Positions 9,028 through 18,263 are shown, numbered from the stretch's first letter. The stretch: 64,000 nt of DNA from Micromonospora cabrerizensis (GCF_022230955.1 NZ_JAKKFI010000047.1:62001-126000); one strand, 5' to 3'. The notes: a model not told the origin generated them from the letters alone. Translations and numbers: made by a program.

Positions 9028-10698
9028 TCAGCGCAGCCAGACCGTCACGTCGGTCGGGACCGCGCCGTCGTCGTCCAGGGGTGCGCTGGTCGTGAGCACC
9101 TCGGCACCGGCCGGCAACGGCACCGGGGTCGCGCCGAAGTTGGTCAGCACGGTCAGCCCGGCGTTGCGGAAGGTGACCGTGTCGTCGCCGGAGGGCACCC
9201 ACTCCAGGGTGCCGCGACCCAGCCCGTGCTCGCGGCGCAGCCGCAACGCGGCGCGGTACAGCTCGTACGTGGAGCCGGGCACGTCGCGCTGGCGGTCCAG
9301 CGCGTACTCCGCCCAGAGCGCGGGCTGCGGCAGCCAGCTCGCGTCGGTGGGCCCGAAGCCGTACGACGGGGCGTCGGCCTCCCACGGGATCGGCACCCGG
9401 CAGCCGTCCCGGCCACGCTGGGTGTGCCCGCTGCGCGCCCAGGTCGGGTCCTGCCGGGCCTCGTCGGGCAGCGTGGTGTGCTCGGGTAGACCCAACTCCT
9501 CGCCCTGGTACAGGTAGGCCGAGCCGGGCAGGGCGAGCATCAGCAGAGTCGCTGCCCGGGCCCGGCGCAGGCCGAGCGCCGCGTCCGGCTGCGGGTCGCC
9601 GATGCCGATGCCGTTGGGTCGTACGGTGCCGATCGGCAGGCCGAGCCGGGAGGCGTGCCGCACCACGTCGTGGTTGGACAGCACCCAGGTGGTCGGCGCG
9701 CCGACCGAGTCGGTCGCCTCCAACGAGCGGGTGATCACCGCGTACTGGGCCGGTGCGGTCCACGGGGCCAACAGGTACTCGAAGTTGAACGCCTGGTGCA
9801 TCTCGTCCGGGCGGACGTAGCGGGCCAGCCGCTCGGCCGGCTCCACCCACGCCTCGGCGACGAGCACCCGCTCGCCCGGGTAGCTGTCCAGCACCTGCCG
9901 CCACTGCCGGTAGATCTCGTGCACGCCCTCCTGGTCCCACATCGGCGGGCGCGGCTTGTCGATCTCGTTGCCGGAGAGGATCTCCTGCGGCTCCTGCCAG
10001 TCGGCCAGGTCGGCCTGCTTGATCAGGCCGTGTGCCACGTCGACCCGGAAGCCGTCCACCCCACGGTCCAGCCAGAACCGCAGCACGTCCAGGAACTCCG
10101 CGTGGACCTCCGGGTTGTCCCAGTTGAGGTCCGGCTGGCCGGTGTCGAACAGGTGCAGGTACCACTGGCCGGGCCGCCCGTCCGGGTCCACCGTCCGGGT
10201 CCAGGCCGGGCCGCCGAAGACGCTCTGCCAGTCGTTCGGCGGCTGGTCACCGGTCGGGCCGAGGCCGTCCCGGAAGATGTACCGGGACCGTTCCGGGCTG
10301 CCGGGCGCGGCGGGCAGGGCGGCCTGGAACCAGCGGTGCGCGGACGAGGTGTGGTTCGGCACCAGGTCCACGATCACCCGCAGGCTGCGGGACCGGGCCT
10401 CGGCGATCAGCTTGTCCGCGTCGGCGAGGGTGCCGAACAGCGGGTCGATGTCGCGGTAGTCGGCCACGTCGTAGCCGGCGTCGGCCTGCGGTGACGGGTA
10501 GAACGGGGAGAGCCACACCGCGTCCACGCCCAACTCGACGAGGTGGTCGAGGCGGGCCGTGATGCCGGGCAGGTCACCGATGCCGTCCCCGTCCGAGTCG
10601 GCGAACGATCGCGGGTAGATCTGGTAGATGGTCGCCTCGGTCCACCAGCCGGTGACCGGGTGACCGGAGGGGGTCTGCTGCGTCGGATCGGTGTTCAG
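9028..10698 (-). CDS. GH13 alpha-glucosidase, probable CTG start
   Basis: A 556-residue cytoplasmic GH13 enzyme of the oligo-1,6/alpha-glucosidase type, acting on malto-oligosaccharides taken up by the neighbouring ABC system. The N-terminus is typical (ATIYQIYPRSFADSDGDGIG); the nucleophile Asp lies in DGFRVDVAHG, the acid/base Glu in VLVAEAWV, and the third carboxylate in LSNHDVVRH. The earliest usual start in this frame is an internal TTG at 10533, which would delete the first barrel strand. No ATG, GTG or TTG occurs in frame in the visible upstream stretch, but CTG 10698 follows GGGAGAAG with six bases of spacing. I therefore place the start there. Last gene of the operon. Confidence 0.88.
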   Translation of the reverse strand: MNTDPTQQTPSGHPVTGWWTEATIYQIYPRSFADSDGDGIGDLPGITARLDHLVELGVDAVWLSPFYPSPQADAGYDVADYRDIDPLFGTLADADKLIAEARSRSLRVIVDLVPNHTSSAHRWFQAALPAAPGSPERSRYIFRDGLGPTGDQPPNDWQSVFGGPAWTRTVDPDGRPGQWYLHLFDTGQPDLNWDNPEVHAEFLDVLRFWLDRGVDGFRVDVAHGLIKQADLADWQEPQEILSGNEIDKPRPPMWDQEGVHEIYRQWRQVLDSYPGERVLVAEAWVEPAERLARYVRPDEMHQAFNFEYLLAPWTAPAQYAVITRSLEATDSVGAPTTWVLSNHDVVRHASRLGLPIGTVRPNGIGIGDPQPDAALGLRRARAATLLMLALPGSAYLYQGEELGLPEHTTLPDEARQDPTWARSGHTQRGRDGCRVPIPWEADAPSYGFGPTDASWLPQPALWAEYALDRQRDVPGSTYELYRAALRLRREHGLGRGTLEWVPSGDDTVTFRNAGLTVLTNFGATPVPLPAGAEVLTTSAPLDDDGAVPTDVTVWLR

Positions 10699-10791
10699 GG
10701 TCTTCTCCCGTGTCGCGCTGTGGGTGGACCGCCGGCGGCTGCCGGCCGCGTCGCCGCCCGCCGCCGGCCGGCGGCGGATGGTTGGAGTTCT

Positions 10792-11838
10792 TCAGTGTGC
10801 CCGGGGTGGTGCGGTCGAGTCCCGGACCACCAGCCGAGTGGGCAGGATCACCGGCGTGGCGCCGTCGGTGACCTGGTGGCTCAGGAGGGGGCCCGGAGGT
10901 CGGGCTTCGAGCGGGTCGAGCAACATCCGGGCGGCCAGTCGGCCCTGCTCGGCGGCGGGCTGGGCGATGGTGCTGAGCCCGAGCACGCCGGCCAGGTCGT
11001 GGTCGTCGATGCCGATGACGCTGACGTCCTGCGGCACCCGCAGTCCGGCGTCGCGCAGCGCGGTCATGGCACCCATCGCCATCTCGTCGCAGGCGGCGAC
11101 GATCGCGGTCGGCGGCTCGCCGCGGGCCAGCAGCTCCTCGGTGGCGCGGGTGCCGCCGTCGATGGTGAACGAGGATTCGACGTCCAGGGTCGGGTCGAGC
11201 CGCAGACCCGCGGAGCGCAGCTCCGCCTGGTAGCCCCGGCGGCGGTCGAGGTGGGTGGTGAAGGCCAACTCGTCGTCCGGGTCACCGGAGATGTGCGCGA
11301 TCCGGTGGTGCCCGAGGTCGAGCAGGTGTCGGGTGGCGGCCCGGGCGGCGGCCACGTCGTCGATGCGGACGCAGGGCCAGTTGGGCACCCTGCTGCCCGA
11401 GCTGATGGTCACCCCGGGCAGTTCCAGAGCGGCCAGCGCGGTCAGGTCGGCCGGCCGCAGTGGCGTGGCGACCAGCATGATGGCGTCCACCCGTTTGTGC
11501 AGGTTGGCCGTACGCAGGACCCGCTGGCGGACCTGCTCCCGACCACCCAGGTTGTAGAGCAGCAGGTCGTAACCGGACTGGTGGAGGTATTCCTCCACCG
11601 CCTCGACGATGGTGCTGAAGAACCAGCGGGTGATCCGGGGCACCACCACCGCGACCGTGCCGGTCCGCCCCCCGGCCAGTCGGGACGCGCTCGGTGAGAC
11701 CTCGTAGTCGAGCTGCTCGGCGGCGGCGAGCACCCGGCGTCGGGTGGCGGCCGAGACCGTCGGCAACCCGCGCAGGGCCCGCGAGACGGTGGCCGTGGAC
11801 ACTCCGGCCAGCCGGGCCACATCATCAATCCTCGTCAC
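10792..11838 (-). CDS. LacI family transcriptional regulator
   Basis: A 348-residue LacI/GalR protein. The helix-turn-helix is at residues 2-25 (IDDVARLAGVSTATVSRALR) with hinge helix VSPSASRLAGG, followed by a periplasmic-binding-protein-like sensor domain. GTG 11838 is preceded by GGGGGAACC. It lies between the permease genes and the glucosidase in the same direction, so it very likely controls this operon. The candidate operator before the binding-protein gene is at 15369-15384. Maltose or a maltodextrin is the presumed inducer. Confidence 0.92.
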   Translation of the reverse strand: MTRIDDVARLAGVSTATVSRALRGLPTVSAATRRRVLAAAEQLDYEVSPSASRLAGGRTGTVAVVVPRITRWFFSTIVEAVEEYLHQSGYDLLLYNLGGREQVRQRVLRTANLHKRVDAIMLVATPLRPADLTALAALELPGVTISSGSRVPNWPCVRIDDVAAARAATRHLLDLGHHRIAHISGDPDDELAFTTHLDRRRGYQAELRSAGLRLDPTLDVESSFTIDGGTRATEELLARGEPPTAIVAACDEMAMGAMTALRDAGLRVPQDVSVIGIDDHDLAGVLGLSTIAQPAAEQGRLAARMLLDPLEARPPGPLLSHQVTDGATPVILPTRLVVRDSTAPPRAH

Positions 11839-11906
11839 GGTTCCCCCGCTCGGTGCCCGGAGCGCCCGCCGCCGCCCGAGGGGCCAGGCGGCGGCGGGCA
11901 AGCGGG

Positions 11907-12875
11907 TCAGCCCTTGACGCTGCCGGCGAGCAGACCTCGCACGAAGAAGCGCTGCAGGGACAGGAAGACGATGAGCGGTACGACGATGGAGACGAACGCT
12001 CCGGCGGTGAGGCGCTGCCACTCGTTGCCCCGGGTGCCGGCCATCTCGGCGAGCCGGACGGTGAGCGGGGCGGTCTCGTTGCCGCCGCCGGCGAAGATCA
12101 GCGCGACCAGCAGGTCGTTCCAGACCCAGAGGAACTGGAAGATGCCGAACGCCGCCAGTGCCGGGGTGATCAGCGGCAGCACGATGGTGCGGAAGATCTT
12201 CGGGTGGGTGGCCCCGTCGACGCGGGCCGCCTCCATCAGGTCGCCCGGCAGCTGCGAGATGAAGTTGTGCAGCAGGAAGACGGCGAACGGGAGCGCGAAA
12301 CAGGTGTGCGCGAACCACACCTGGGCGAACTTCTGCTCGTCGACCAGATCCCACGCCGGCATCAGGGTGACGCCGCCGAGGGTGACGCCGGTGGAGAAGA
12401 ACTTCAGCAGCGGCACCAGGGCCATCTGCAACGGCACGATCTGCAGCGCGAAGATCGCGATGTAGACCCAGTCCCGGCCGCGGAAGTTGATCCAGGCCAG
12501 CGCGTAGGCCGCCAGGCAGGCGAAGGCGAGCGGGAAGAGCACCGACGGGATGGTGATCGCCAGGGAGTTGATGAAGGACCCGGCGAGCTGCCCCGAGGAC
12601 GACGACCGCCCGAACAGGACCTGCTGGTAGTTCTCGAAGGTGAACTGCGGGTTGGTGAAGGCCGTCCACCAGCCGGTGGTCTTGATCTCGTCTTCCGGCC
12701 GGAGCGAGGAGACGAGCAGACCGAAGGTCGGGATGGTCCAGACCACCGCGATGACGACCGAGACGAGGGTCGCGGTGCGGCTGTTCAGCCGTTTGCGGAC
12801 CCGCCCGGCCGTGGTGGTCGGGGTGCCGTCGGTCTTCTGGGTGCCGGCGGCGACAGTGGGCGTTGCGGTCGTCAT
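11907..12875 (-). CDS. Carbohydrate ABC transporter permease (MalG type)
   Basis: A 322-residue inner-membrane permease of the MalG/CUT1 class with six predicted membrane helices. The EAA loop that contacts the ATPase reads EAARVDGATHPKIFRTIVLP. The first 30 residues are Thr-rich and hydrophilic. Its start is one base from the end of the MalF-type gene, so translation is probably coupled. No ATPase gene lies in the cluster; actinomycete CUT1 systems commonly share one MsiK ATPase encoded elsewhere. Confidence 0.93.
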   Translation of the reverse strand: MTTATPTVAAGTQKTDGTPTTTAGRVRKRLNSRTATLVSVVIAVVWTIPTFGLLVSSLRPEDEIKTTGWWTAFTNPQFTFENYQQVLFGRSSSSGQLAGSFINSLAITIPSVLFPLAFACLAAYALAWINFRGRDWVYIAIFALQIVPLQMALVPLLKFFSTGVTLGGVTLMPAWDLVDEQKFAQVWFAHTCFALPFAVFLLHNFISQLPGDLMEAARVDGATHPKIFRTIVLPLITPALAAFGIFQFLWVWNDLLVALIFAGGGNETAPLTVRLAEMAGTRGNEWQRLTAGAFVSIVVPLIVFLSLQRFFVRGLLAGSVKG

Positions 12876-12876
12876 C

Positions 12877-13923
12877 TCAGCCCTCCCGCTGTTGACGGAG
12901 GTTGCGGATCTGGTAGATCACGACCGGGATGACCAGGATGAAGAGGAAGACCGCGAGCGCGGAGCCCTGTCCGTTCTGGCCGTACCGGAACGCCTGGTTG
13001 TACATCTCGCTGGCGATCACGCTGGTGTCGTAGTTGCCGTTGGTCGAGGTCCGGACGATGTCGAAGACCTTGAGCGTGGCGATCGTGAGGGTCACCACCA
13101 CGACGATCAGCGCCGGCCGGATGCTCGGCATGGTGATCTGCCAGAACATCTGCCACGGGCTGACCCCGTCGAGCCGGGCGGCCTCCACGATGTCGCCGGG
13201 GATCGCCTTGATCGCGGCGGAGAGCACCACCATGGCGAAACCGGCCTGGATCCAGACCATGATGACGATCAGCAGGAGCGTGTTCAGGGGTGATTCGAGC
13301 AGCCACTGCTTGGGCTCGCCGCCGAGGGTGACCACGATCTGGTTGAGGAGGCCGATCTGGTCGCCCTCACCCCGGTAGGCGTAGACGAACTTCCAGATGA
13401 TGCTGGCGCCCACGAAGGAGATGGCCATCGGCAGGAAGATCAGTGACTTGGCCACCGACTCGAACCGGGCCTTGTCCACCAGGACGGCGTAGATCAGGCC
13501 GAAGCCGGTCGCCACCAGGGGGACCAGGAGCACCCAGACCAACGTGTTGATCAGGACCCGGACGATCGAGTCGTCGGAGAACATCCAGCCGTAGTTGCGC
13601 AGCCCCACCCAGTTGGTGCTGCTGCCGTCCATCAGGGAGAGCAGCGTGGTGCGGATGGCCGGCACGACCAGGCCGATGGTGAGCAGCAGCAGCGTCGGCA
13701 GCAGGAAGAAGAGCGCGAAGAGCCCTTCCCGCGGCTTGGTTCGGCGGGGGAGTGGAGCCCCACTCGCCGAGGCGGCGACGAGCTGTGCCTCCCGTCGCCG
13801 GGCGAACCAGGCCGGCACCAGATCGAGCAGCAGGAGCAGACCGCCCACCACCACCACGAAGGCGATCAGCCCGTACATCAGCATGAGGAGCTTCGGCTGC
13901 TGATCGGCGAAGTCGAACTCCAT
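12877..13923 (-). CDS. Carbohydrate ABC transporter permease (MalF type)
   Basis: A 348-residue CUT1 permease. An N-terminal membrane helix and a basic segment (about residues 42-68) precede the transport domain, and the EAA loop reads EAARLDGVSPWQMFWQITMP. ATG 13923 was preferred over the adjoining TTG at 13926 because GGGAGGG lies at good distance upstream. The substrate-binding gene ends about 30 bases before it. With the MalG-type partner it forms the membrane channel. Confidence 0.93.
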   Translation of the reverse strand: MEFDFADQQPKLLMLMYGLIAFVVVVGGLLLLLDLVPAWFARRREAQLVAASASGAPLPRRTKPREGLFALFFLLPTLLLLTIGLVVPAIRTTLLSLMDGSSTNWVGLRNYGWMFSDDSIVRVLINTLVWVLLVPLVATGFGLIYAVLVDKARFESVAKSLIFLPMAISFVGASIIWKFVYAYRGEGDQIGLLNQIVVTLGGEPKQWLLESPLNTLLLIVIMVWIQAGFAMVVLSAAIKAIPGDIVEAARLDGVSPWQMFWQITMPSIRPALIVVVVTLTIATLKVFDIVRTSTNGNYDTSVIASEMYNQAFRYGQNGQGSALAVFLFILVIPVVIYQIRNLRQQREG

Positions 13924-13953
13924 CAACCCTCCCTCTCGGGTCCACCGCCGGGA

Positions 13954-15300
13954 TCACTTAGGCCAGCTGCTCTCGATGCCCTGGAGCACCGGGGCGGTCG
14001 CCTTGCCGTTCAGCCACTCGACCATGCCCTTCCAGAACGTTCCCGCGCCGACGGCAGCCGGCATCAGGTCGGAACCGTCGAAGCGGAAGGTGCCGGTCTT
14101 GTCCTGGAGGATCTGGACGGAGAGCTTGTCGATCGGGCTGGCCACGTTGGCGATGTCCAGCTTGTTGTTCGCCGTGACCCAGTTGCCGAGCTTCGCGCGG
14201 CTGTTGACGTACTCGGCCGAAGCCAGGTAGGTCTGCACCGCCTGGACCTCGGGACGGTCGGCGTAGCCGACGACGAACTCGCCCGCGCCCAGCACCGGCT
14301 TGCCCTTGGCCGGGTCGATGGCCGGGAAGTAGAAGGCGAACGCGTCGCCGTCCTCAGCCACCTTGGTGCCCTCGGGGAACTGGTTGGCGTAGAACGACGC
14401 CTGCCGGTGCATCGCGCACTTGCCGTTGGTGACCGGCACGCCCGCCTCCTGGAAGGAGGTGGTGGTGATGCTCTTGACGCCGCCGAAGCCGCCGTTCATG
14501 TACTTGTCGTTCTTGAGGATGGTGCCGGCGCGGTCAACGGCGTCGACGATCTTCGGGTCGTTGAACGGGATCGCGTGGGTGGTCCACTGGTCGTAGACCT
14601 CGGGGCCCTGGGTCCGCAGGATCACGTCCTCGATCCAGTCGGTGGCCGGCCAGCCGGTGGCGTCACCGGACTCGACGCCCGCGCACCACGGCTTCGTGCC
14701 ACTGGCGGCGATCTTGTCGCTCAGGGCGATGAGCTGGTCCCAGGTGGTCGGAACCTCCCAGCCCTTCTCCTTGAACGTCTTCGGCGAGTACCAGACGAAG
14801 GACTTCACGTTGGCGCCGAGCGGCACGCCGTAGAGCGTCCCGTTGACGGTGCCGTACTTCAGCCAGTCGGCCGGCATGTTCTGCTCGGCCAGGGCCTTGG
14901 TGTCGGCGCTCAGGGACTTGAGCTTGCCGGCGTCCGCGAAACGCTTCACGAGGCCGGGCTGCGGCACGAAGGCGATGTCGGGGGCGTTGCCACCGTCGAC
15001 CCGGACCGGGAGCTGCGCCTCGAACTCGCCGCTGCCCTCGTAGTCGATCTCGATGCCGGTGCACTTGGTGAAGTCCGACCAGGAGCGCTCAAGAAGGTCG
15101 GCCTCGGCGTCACGGATGGACGCGTAGATCGACACCTTCTTGCCGTCGTGGCCCTCGTACTTGTCGTATGCGGCGCACTCCGCGGAGCCCGCGTTGTTGC
15201 TCTTCTTGTCGTCGCCGGTACCGCAGGCGGTGGCGCTGAGCGCCAGCCCGAGTACGCCGGCGATCACGAAGGCCTGGCGTGGTCTGGTAGAGACCGCCAT
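13954..15300 (-). CDS. Alpha-glucoside ABC transporter substrate-binding lipoprotein
   Basis: A 448-residue extracellular solute-binding protein. A signal peptide ends in the lipobox LSATAC with Cys26 as the lipidated residue, so it is tethered outside the membrane. The mature part is a family 1 sugar-binding protein. GGAAGGAGG precedes ATG 15300. It is the first gene of the five-gene operon. The LacI-type operator lies about 70 bases upstream of the start, consistent with induction by a malto-oligosaccharide or other alpha-glucoside. The sugar is inferred from the GH13 partner. Confidence 0.92.
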   Translation of the reverse strand: MAVSTRPRQAFVIAGVLGLALSATACGTGDDKKSNNAGSAECAAYDKYEGHDGKKVSIYASIRDAEADLLERSWSDFTKCTGIEIDYEGSGEFEAQLPVRVDGGNAPDIAFVPQPGLVKRFADAGKLKSLSADTKALAEQNMPADWLKYGTVNGTLYGVPLGANVKSFVWYSPKTFKEKGWEVPTTWDQLIALSDKIAASGTKPWCAGVESGDATGWPATDWIEDVILRTQGPEVYDQWTTHAIPFNDPKIVDAVDRAGTILKNDKYMNGGFGGVKSITTTSFQEAGVPVTNGKCAMHRQASFYANQFPEGTKVAEDGDAFAFYFPAIDPAKGKPVLGAGEFVVGYADRPEVQAVQTYLASAEYVNSRAKLGNWVTANNKLDIANVASPIDKLSVQILQDKTGTFRFDGSDLMPAAVGAGTFWKGMVEWLNGKATAPVLQGIESSWPK

Positions 15301-15368
15301 GCCGTCCTCCTTCCTAGCCGGCGCGGTCGTGCTGGTGACCCGTCGCCGGTCCGATTGGGCGTGCACAC

Positions 15369-15384
15369 ATGTAAGCGCTTGCAT
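15369..15384. promoter_or_regulatory. LacI-type operator of the glucoside operon
   Basis: ATGTAAGCGCTTGCAT is a near-perfect palindrome with the CG centre typical of LacI/CcpA-type sites. It lies upstream of the binding-protein gene, and the operon encodes its own LacI regulator. No second copy was seen before the lacI or glucosidase genes. Confidence 0.75.
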
Positions 15385-15550
15385 CCGGTCCGGTCCACCC
15401 CCTGTCAGACACGAGCGAGTAACAATCCGGAAACCTGCGGTCTGCCTGGTGGGCGCGCTCCCGGGACGGATCTTCGACTCTTTCGAAGATTGACGATATC
15501 TGTCAGGCTAGGGCCACCTCATCGAAGGTTTTCGACATAGGAGGAGCTGT

Positions 15551-16324
15551 ATGCGAAAGCGGTGGATCAGCCTGCTGGTGGCGGGTGTGCTCGTCGGGGG
15601 AGTCCTGGCGCCAGCGAGCCCGGCGCTGGCCGCGCCGACCTTCAAGGTGCCGTTCCCGTGCGGCCAGTCCTGGTCCGGGCAGACCCGGTCGGGTCACAGC
15701 CCGGCGAACGCCGTCGACTTCAACCGCACCGACGATCAGGGTGACCCGGTGGTGGCCAGCGCCCCCGGCACCGTCGACCGGGTGACCGACCTCGGCGGCA
15801 CCAGCTACGGCAAATACGTCCGGATCAACCACGGGGGCGGTTACAGCACCTACTACGCCCACCTCAACGGCTTCAACGTCTCCGTCGGGCAGACGGTCGG
15901 CTACGGCAAGGTGCTCGGCTGGGTCGGCACCACCGGTGGGTCGACCGGCCCCCACCTGCACTACGAGCAGCGCCTCAACGGCGCCGACATCCAGGTGCGC
16001 TTCAACGGCGCCCTCGCGCTCTACTGGGGCACCAAGACCTACACCAGCGACAACGGGTGCTCCTCGGGCGGCGGCAACGGCACTGTCGACACCAGCGGCA
16101 CCCCGCTGACCGTTCGCTCCGGCCCCGGCACCGGGTACGCCTCGGTGGGCACCGTCGCCGACGGCACGCGGGTGACCATCGCCTGCCAGACCAGCGGCAC
16201 CACGGTCACCGGCACGTACGGCACCAGCTCGATCTGGGACCGGATCGGCAGCGGTAGGTACATCGCCGACGCGTACGTGTACACCGGCTCCGACGGATAC
16301 ATCCCCGGCGTGCCTCGCTGCTGA
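15551..16324 (+). CDS. Secreted M23 peptidase with C-terminal SH3-like domain
   Basis: A 257-residue exported protein. A signal peptide ends near residue 28 (PASPALAA). The lysostaphin-type M23 domain follows with zinc ligands His49 and Asp56 (HSPANAVDF) and His137 in GPHLHYEQ, plus the supporting His104 and His135. After a Gly-rich linker, residues of about 177-257 look like a bacterial SH3 domain (PLTVRSGPGTGYASVGTV). It should cut peptide crosslinks in the cell wall. AGGAGGAG precedes ATG 15551. It is divergent from the sugar operon and converges on the tspO gene. Confidence 0.92.
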   Translation: MRKRWISLLVAGVLVGGVLAPASPALAAPTFKVPFPCGQSWSGQTRSGHSPANAVDFNRTDDQGDPVVASAPGTVDRVTDLGGTSYGKYVRINHGGGYSTYYAHLNGFNVSVGQTVGYGKVLGWVGTTGGSTGPHLHYEQRLNGADIQVRFNGALALYWGTKTYTSDNGCSSGGGNGTVDTSGTPLTVRSGPGTGYASVGTVADGTRVTIACQTSGTTVTGTYGTSSIWDRIGSGRYIADAYVYTGSDGYIPGVPRC

Positions 16325-16339
16325 CCGGGGGGACGGCCA

Positions 16340-16371
16340 CGGTCCCCGGCGGGCGCCGCCGTCGGGGACCG
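16340..16371. terminator. Bidirectional terminator between M23 and TspO genes
   Basis: CGGTCCCC (16340-16347) pairs with GGGGACCG (16364-16371), and inner GC pairs extend the stem with a small bulge. It lies in the 50-base gap between convergent genes. Confidence 0.6.
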
Positions 16372-16376
16372 GCAGG

Positions 16377-16889
16377 TCAGGAGTTCAGCTGCCAGATGGA
16401 CAGGTTCAGCGCGGCGGCGAAGGTGACCCAGGCCCAGTAGGGCACCAGCAGTGCCGCCGCCACCCGGGACACCCGGGCGAACAGCACCACGGTGAGCCCG
16501 ATCGCCAGCCACATCACCACGATCTCGGCGAACGCGAGCCCGTACTGCCCCGCGCCGAAGAAGAGCGGGGTCCAGATGGCGTTGAGCACCAGTTGGACGC
16601 TCCACGCCCAGAGGGCGGGGCCGAAGCCGACCCGCCGCCACGCCAGCCAGCCGGCCACCGCGATCAGCGCGTAGAGCAGCGACCAGACCGGGCCGAACAG
16701 CCACGAGGGCGGTGCCCAGCCGGGCTGCCGCAGGCTCGCGTACTCGTCGGTGGTGCCCTGCACCCCCAGTCCGCCGATCGCGGCCGCGACGAAGACGGCT
16801 GCCGCGAAGCCCGCGAGAGCCCACCACTGCCGCCGGCCGGAGGTCCTCGACGCGTCCTGAGATATCTCCATGGTCGAGATAGTTTCCAT
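16377..16889 (-). CDS. TspO/MBR family membrane protein
   Basis: A 170-residue protein with five predicted membrane helices and the aromatic-rich TspO pattern (GWAPPSWLFGPVWSLLYALI, then WTPLFFGAGQYGLAF). Family members bind tetrapyrroles and influence porphyrin and stress responses. ATG 16889 gives the longest form; the second Met seven codons in is also possible. The gap of about 180 bases to the next minus-strand gene argues for its own promoter. Confidence 0.88.
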   Translation of the reverse strand: METISTMEISQDASRTSGRRQWWALAGFAAAVFVAAAIGGLGVQGTTDEYASLRQPGWAPPSWLFGPVWSLLYALIAVAGWLAWRRVGFGPALWAWSVQLVLNAIWTPLFFGAGQYGLAFAEIVVMWLAIGLTVVLFARVSRVAAALLVPYWAWVTFAAALNLSIWQLNS

Positions 16890-17066
16890 CCAGCGTCAGG
16901 TCAAACCGTGGACGGCGACGCGGCACCCGCGGCGGCTCCACCGTCGCGGCGGCGTGGGCGTGCACGAAAAAGCGCCGGGATCGCCCCGGCCAGTGCTCCT
17001 GTCGGGAGGACGGAGCTCTGGTCGCGGCGACCCCGGCGGGTCCCGATGTTCTAAGAGGCGTGCACG

Positions 17067-17210
17067 CTAATTGAAGATGCTGACACCACCCGGGCCGACC
17101 AACAGCCCGACAACGATGAGGACGATGCCCCACAGGATCTGCCGGCGGAACAGCGCGAGAATGCCGGCGACCACGAGTACGACTGCGAGAATCCAGAGAA
17201 TCAGCTCCAT
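17067..17210 (-). CDS. GPGG-motif small membrane protein (47 aa)
   Basis: A 47-residue open reading frame beginning MELILWILAVVLVV and ending GLLVGPGGVSIFN. Two hydrophobic stretches flank a short FRRQ turn, suggesting a hairpin in the membrane, and the GPGG motif sits near the C-terminus. I recognise this pattern as a recurring small protein in actinobacteria with no assigned function. The start overlaps the last 10 bases of the metallophosphoesterase gene, so translation is probably coupled. Confidence 0.85.
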   Translation of the reverse strand: MELILWILAVVLVVAGILALFRRQILWGIVLIVVGLLVGPGGVSIFN

Positions 17211-17977
17211 GACCTCTGACTACCCGACTGGCCGATCGGGGAAACCTGGTCGGTGTCCAGTTGATCGCCGACGTGGAAGACGCTGTACGCCTGCTTGATC
17301 ACCGGGTGCGCGACGTTACGGACGCGGACGCCACCGGGGGTCGTGCCGCGCTCGGTGCCGGCGTGCGCGTGCCCGTGCAGGGCCAGCGCCGTGGGCGCCG
17401 AGTCGATCGCCTGCCCCAACTGGTACGAGCCGAGGAAGGGGTAGATCTCCAACGGCTCACCGACCAGCGTGTCCGGCACCGGCGAGTAGTGGGTGAGCGC
17501 GACCAGCATGTCGCAGTCCAGCGAGCGGAGCGCCGTGCCGAGGCTCTCGGCGCTCTCGTTGGTGGTCCGGACGAACGCCTTCATCTCCGGCTCGCCGAAG
17601 TCGCTGGCGCACCGCCCGGCGAACCCGCCGCCGAAGCCCTTGACGCCGGCGATGCCGAGCCGACCGCCCGCGCAGTCCAGCACGACGCCGTTGCCCTCCA
17701 GCACGGTGATGCCCGCGTCCTCGAGCACCTTGACCACCTGCGGCACCTGGTCACACTGGTGGTCGTGGTTGCCCAGCACGGTCACCACCGGCACGGCCAA
17801 CCCACCGAACTCCTCTGCCACACAGCGCGCCTCGGCCTCGGTGCCGTGCCGGGTCAGGTCCCCGGCCAGCAGCAGCACGTCGGCGCACTCCGGCAACTCC
17901 TCCAACGCGGGGCGGAAGCGGCCGACCACGTCCTCGTCCAGATGTACGTCGCCCACGGCGGCGATCCGGATCACCAT
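17201..17977 (-). CDS. Metallophosphoesterase
   Basis: A 258-residue calcineurin-like phosphoesterase with all family motifs in order: GDVH, GDLTRHG, GNHDHQ, THYSP and GHAHAG. It therefore keeps the two-metal site. The substrate is unknown. It is the third gene of a minus-strand operon with the nucleotidyltransferase and BON genes and overlaps the GPGG gene downstream. The tail of about 20 residues after VGDQLD is low-complexity. Confidence 0.88.
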   Translation of the reverse strand: MVIRIAAVGDVHLDEDVVGRFRPALEELPECADVLLLAGDLTRHGTEAEARCVAEEFGGLAVPVVTVLGNHDHQCDQVPQVVKVLEDAGITVLEGNGVVLDCAGGRLGIAGVKGFGGGFAGRCASDFGEPEMKAFVRTTNESAESLGTALRSLDCDMLVALTHYSPVPDTLVGEPLEIYPFLGSYQLGQAIDSAPTALALHGHAHAGTERGTTPGGVRVRNVAHPVIKQAYSVFHVGDQLDTDQVSPIGQSGSQRSWS

Positions 17978-17987
17978 GGAACCTCCC

Positions 17988-18263
17988 TCAGGGCAGTTGC
18001 TCGATCTCCGTGGGCGCCTGGGCGCGGATCACTCCGATGTCGCTGGTGATCGGTGTGTCCGGGAAGCGTTCGGACACCCGGCGCACGATCTCCTCGCGCC
18101 GATGCGGGCTCTCCACCTCGCCGTAGAGCACGATGGCGCGTTCCCGCCGGACCACGGTGATCCCTTGTTCGGCGACGGCGGGGTCCTCGGCGAGGAGGCG
18201 CTGGATCTCCGCCTCGACGTACTCGTCCGGTGGCCCGGCGCCGATGTCGCGTTGGTGGGTCAC
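17988..18263 (-). CDS. BON domain protein
   Basis: A 91-residue protein made of a single BON-like domain (about residues 15-82), with the pattern ITVVRRERAIVLYGEVESPH and a conserved Gly after the first strand. BON domains usually contact phospholipid or act as small ligand modules. No signal peptide or membrane segment is visible, so it should be cytoplasmic. The start overlaps the end of the nucleotidyltransferase gene by four bases. Confidence 0.75.
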   Translation of the reverse strand: MTHQRDIGAGPPDEYVEAEIQRLLAEDPAVAEQGITVVRRERAIVLYGEVESPHRREEIVRRVSERFPDTPITSDIGVIRAQAPTEIEQLP

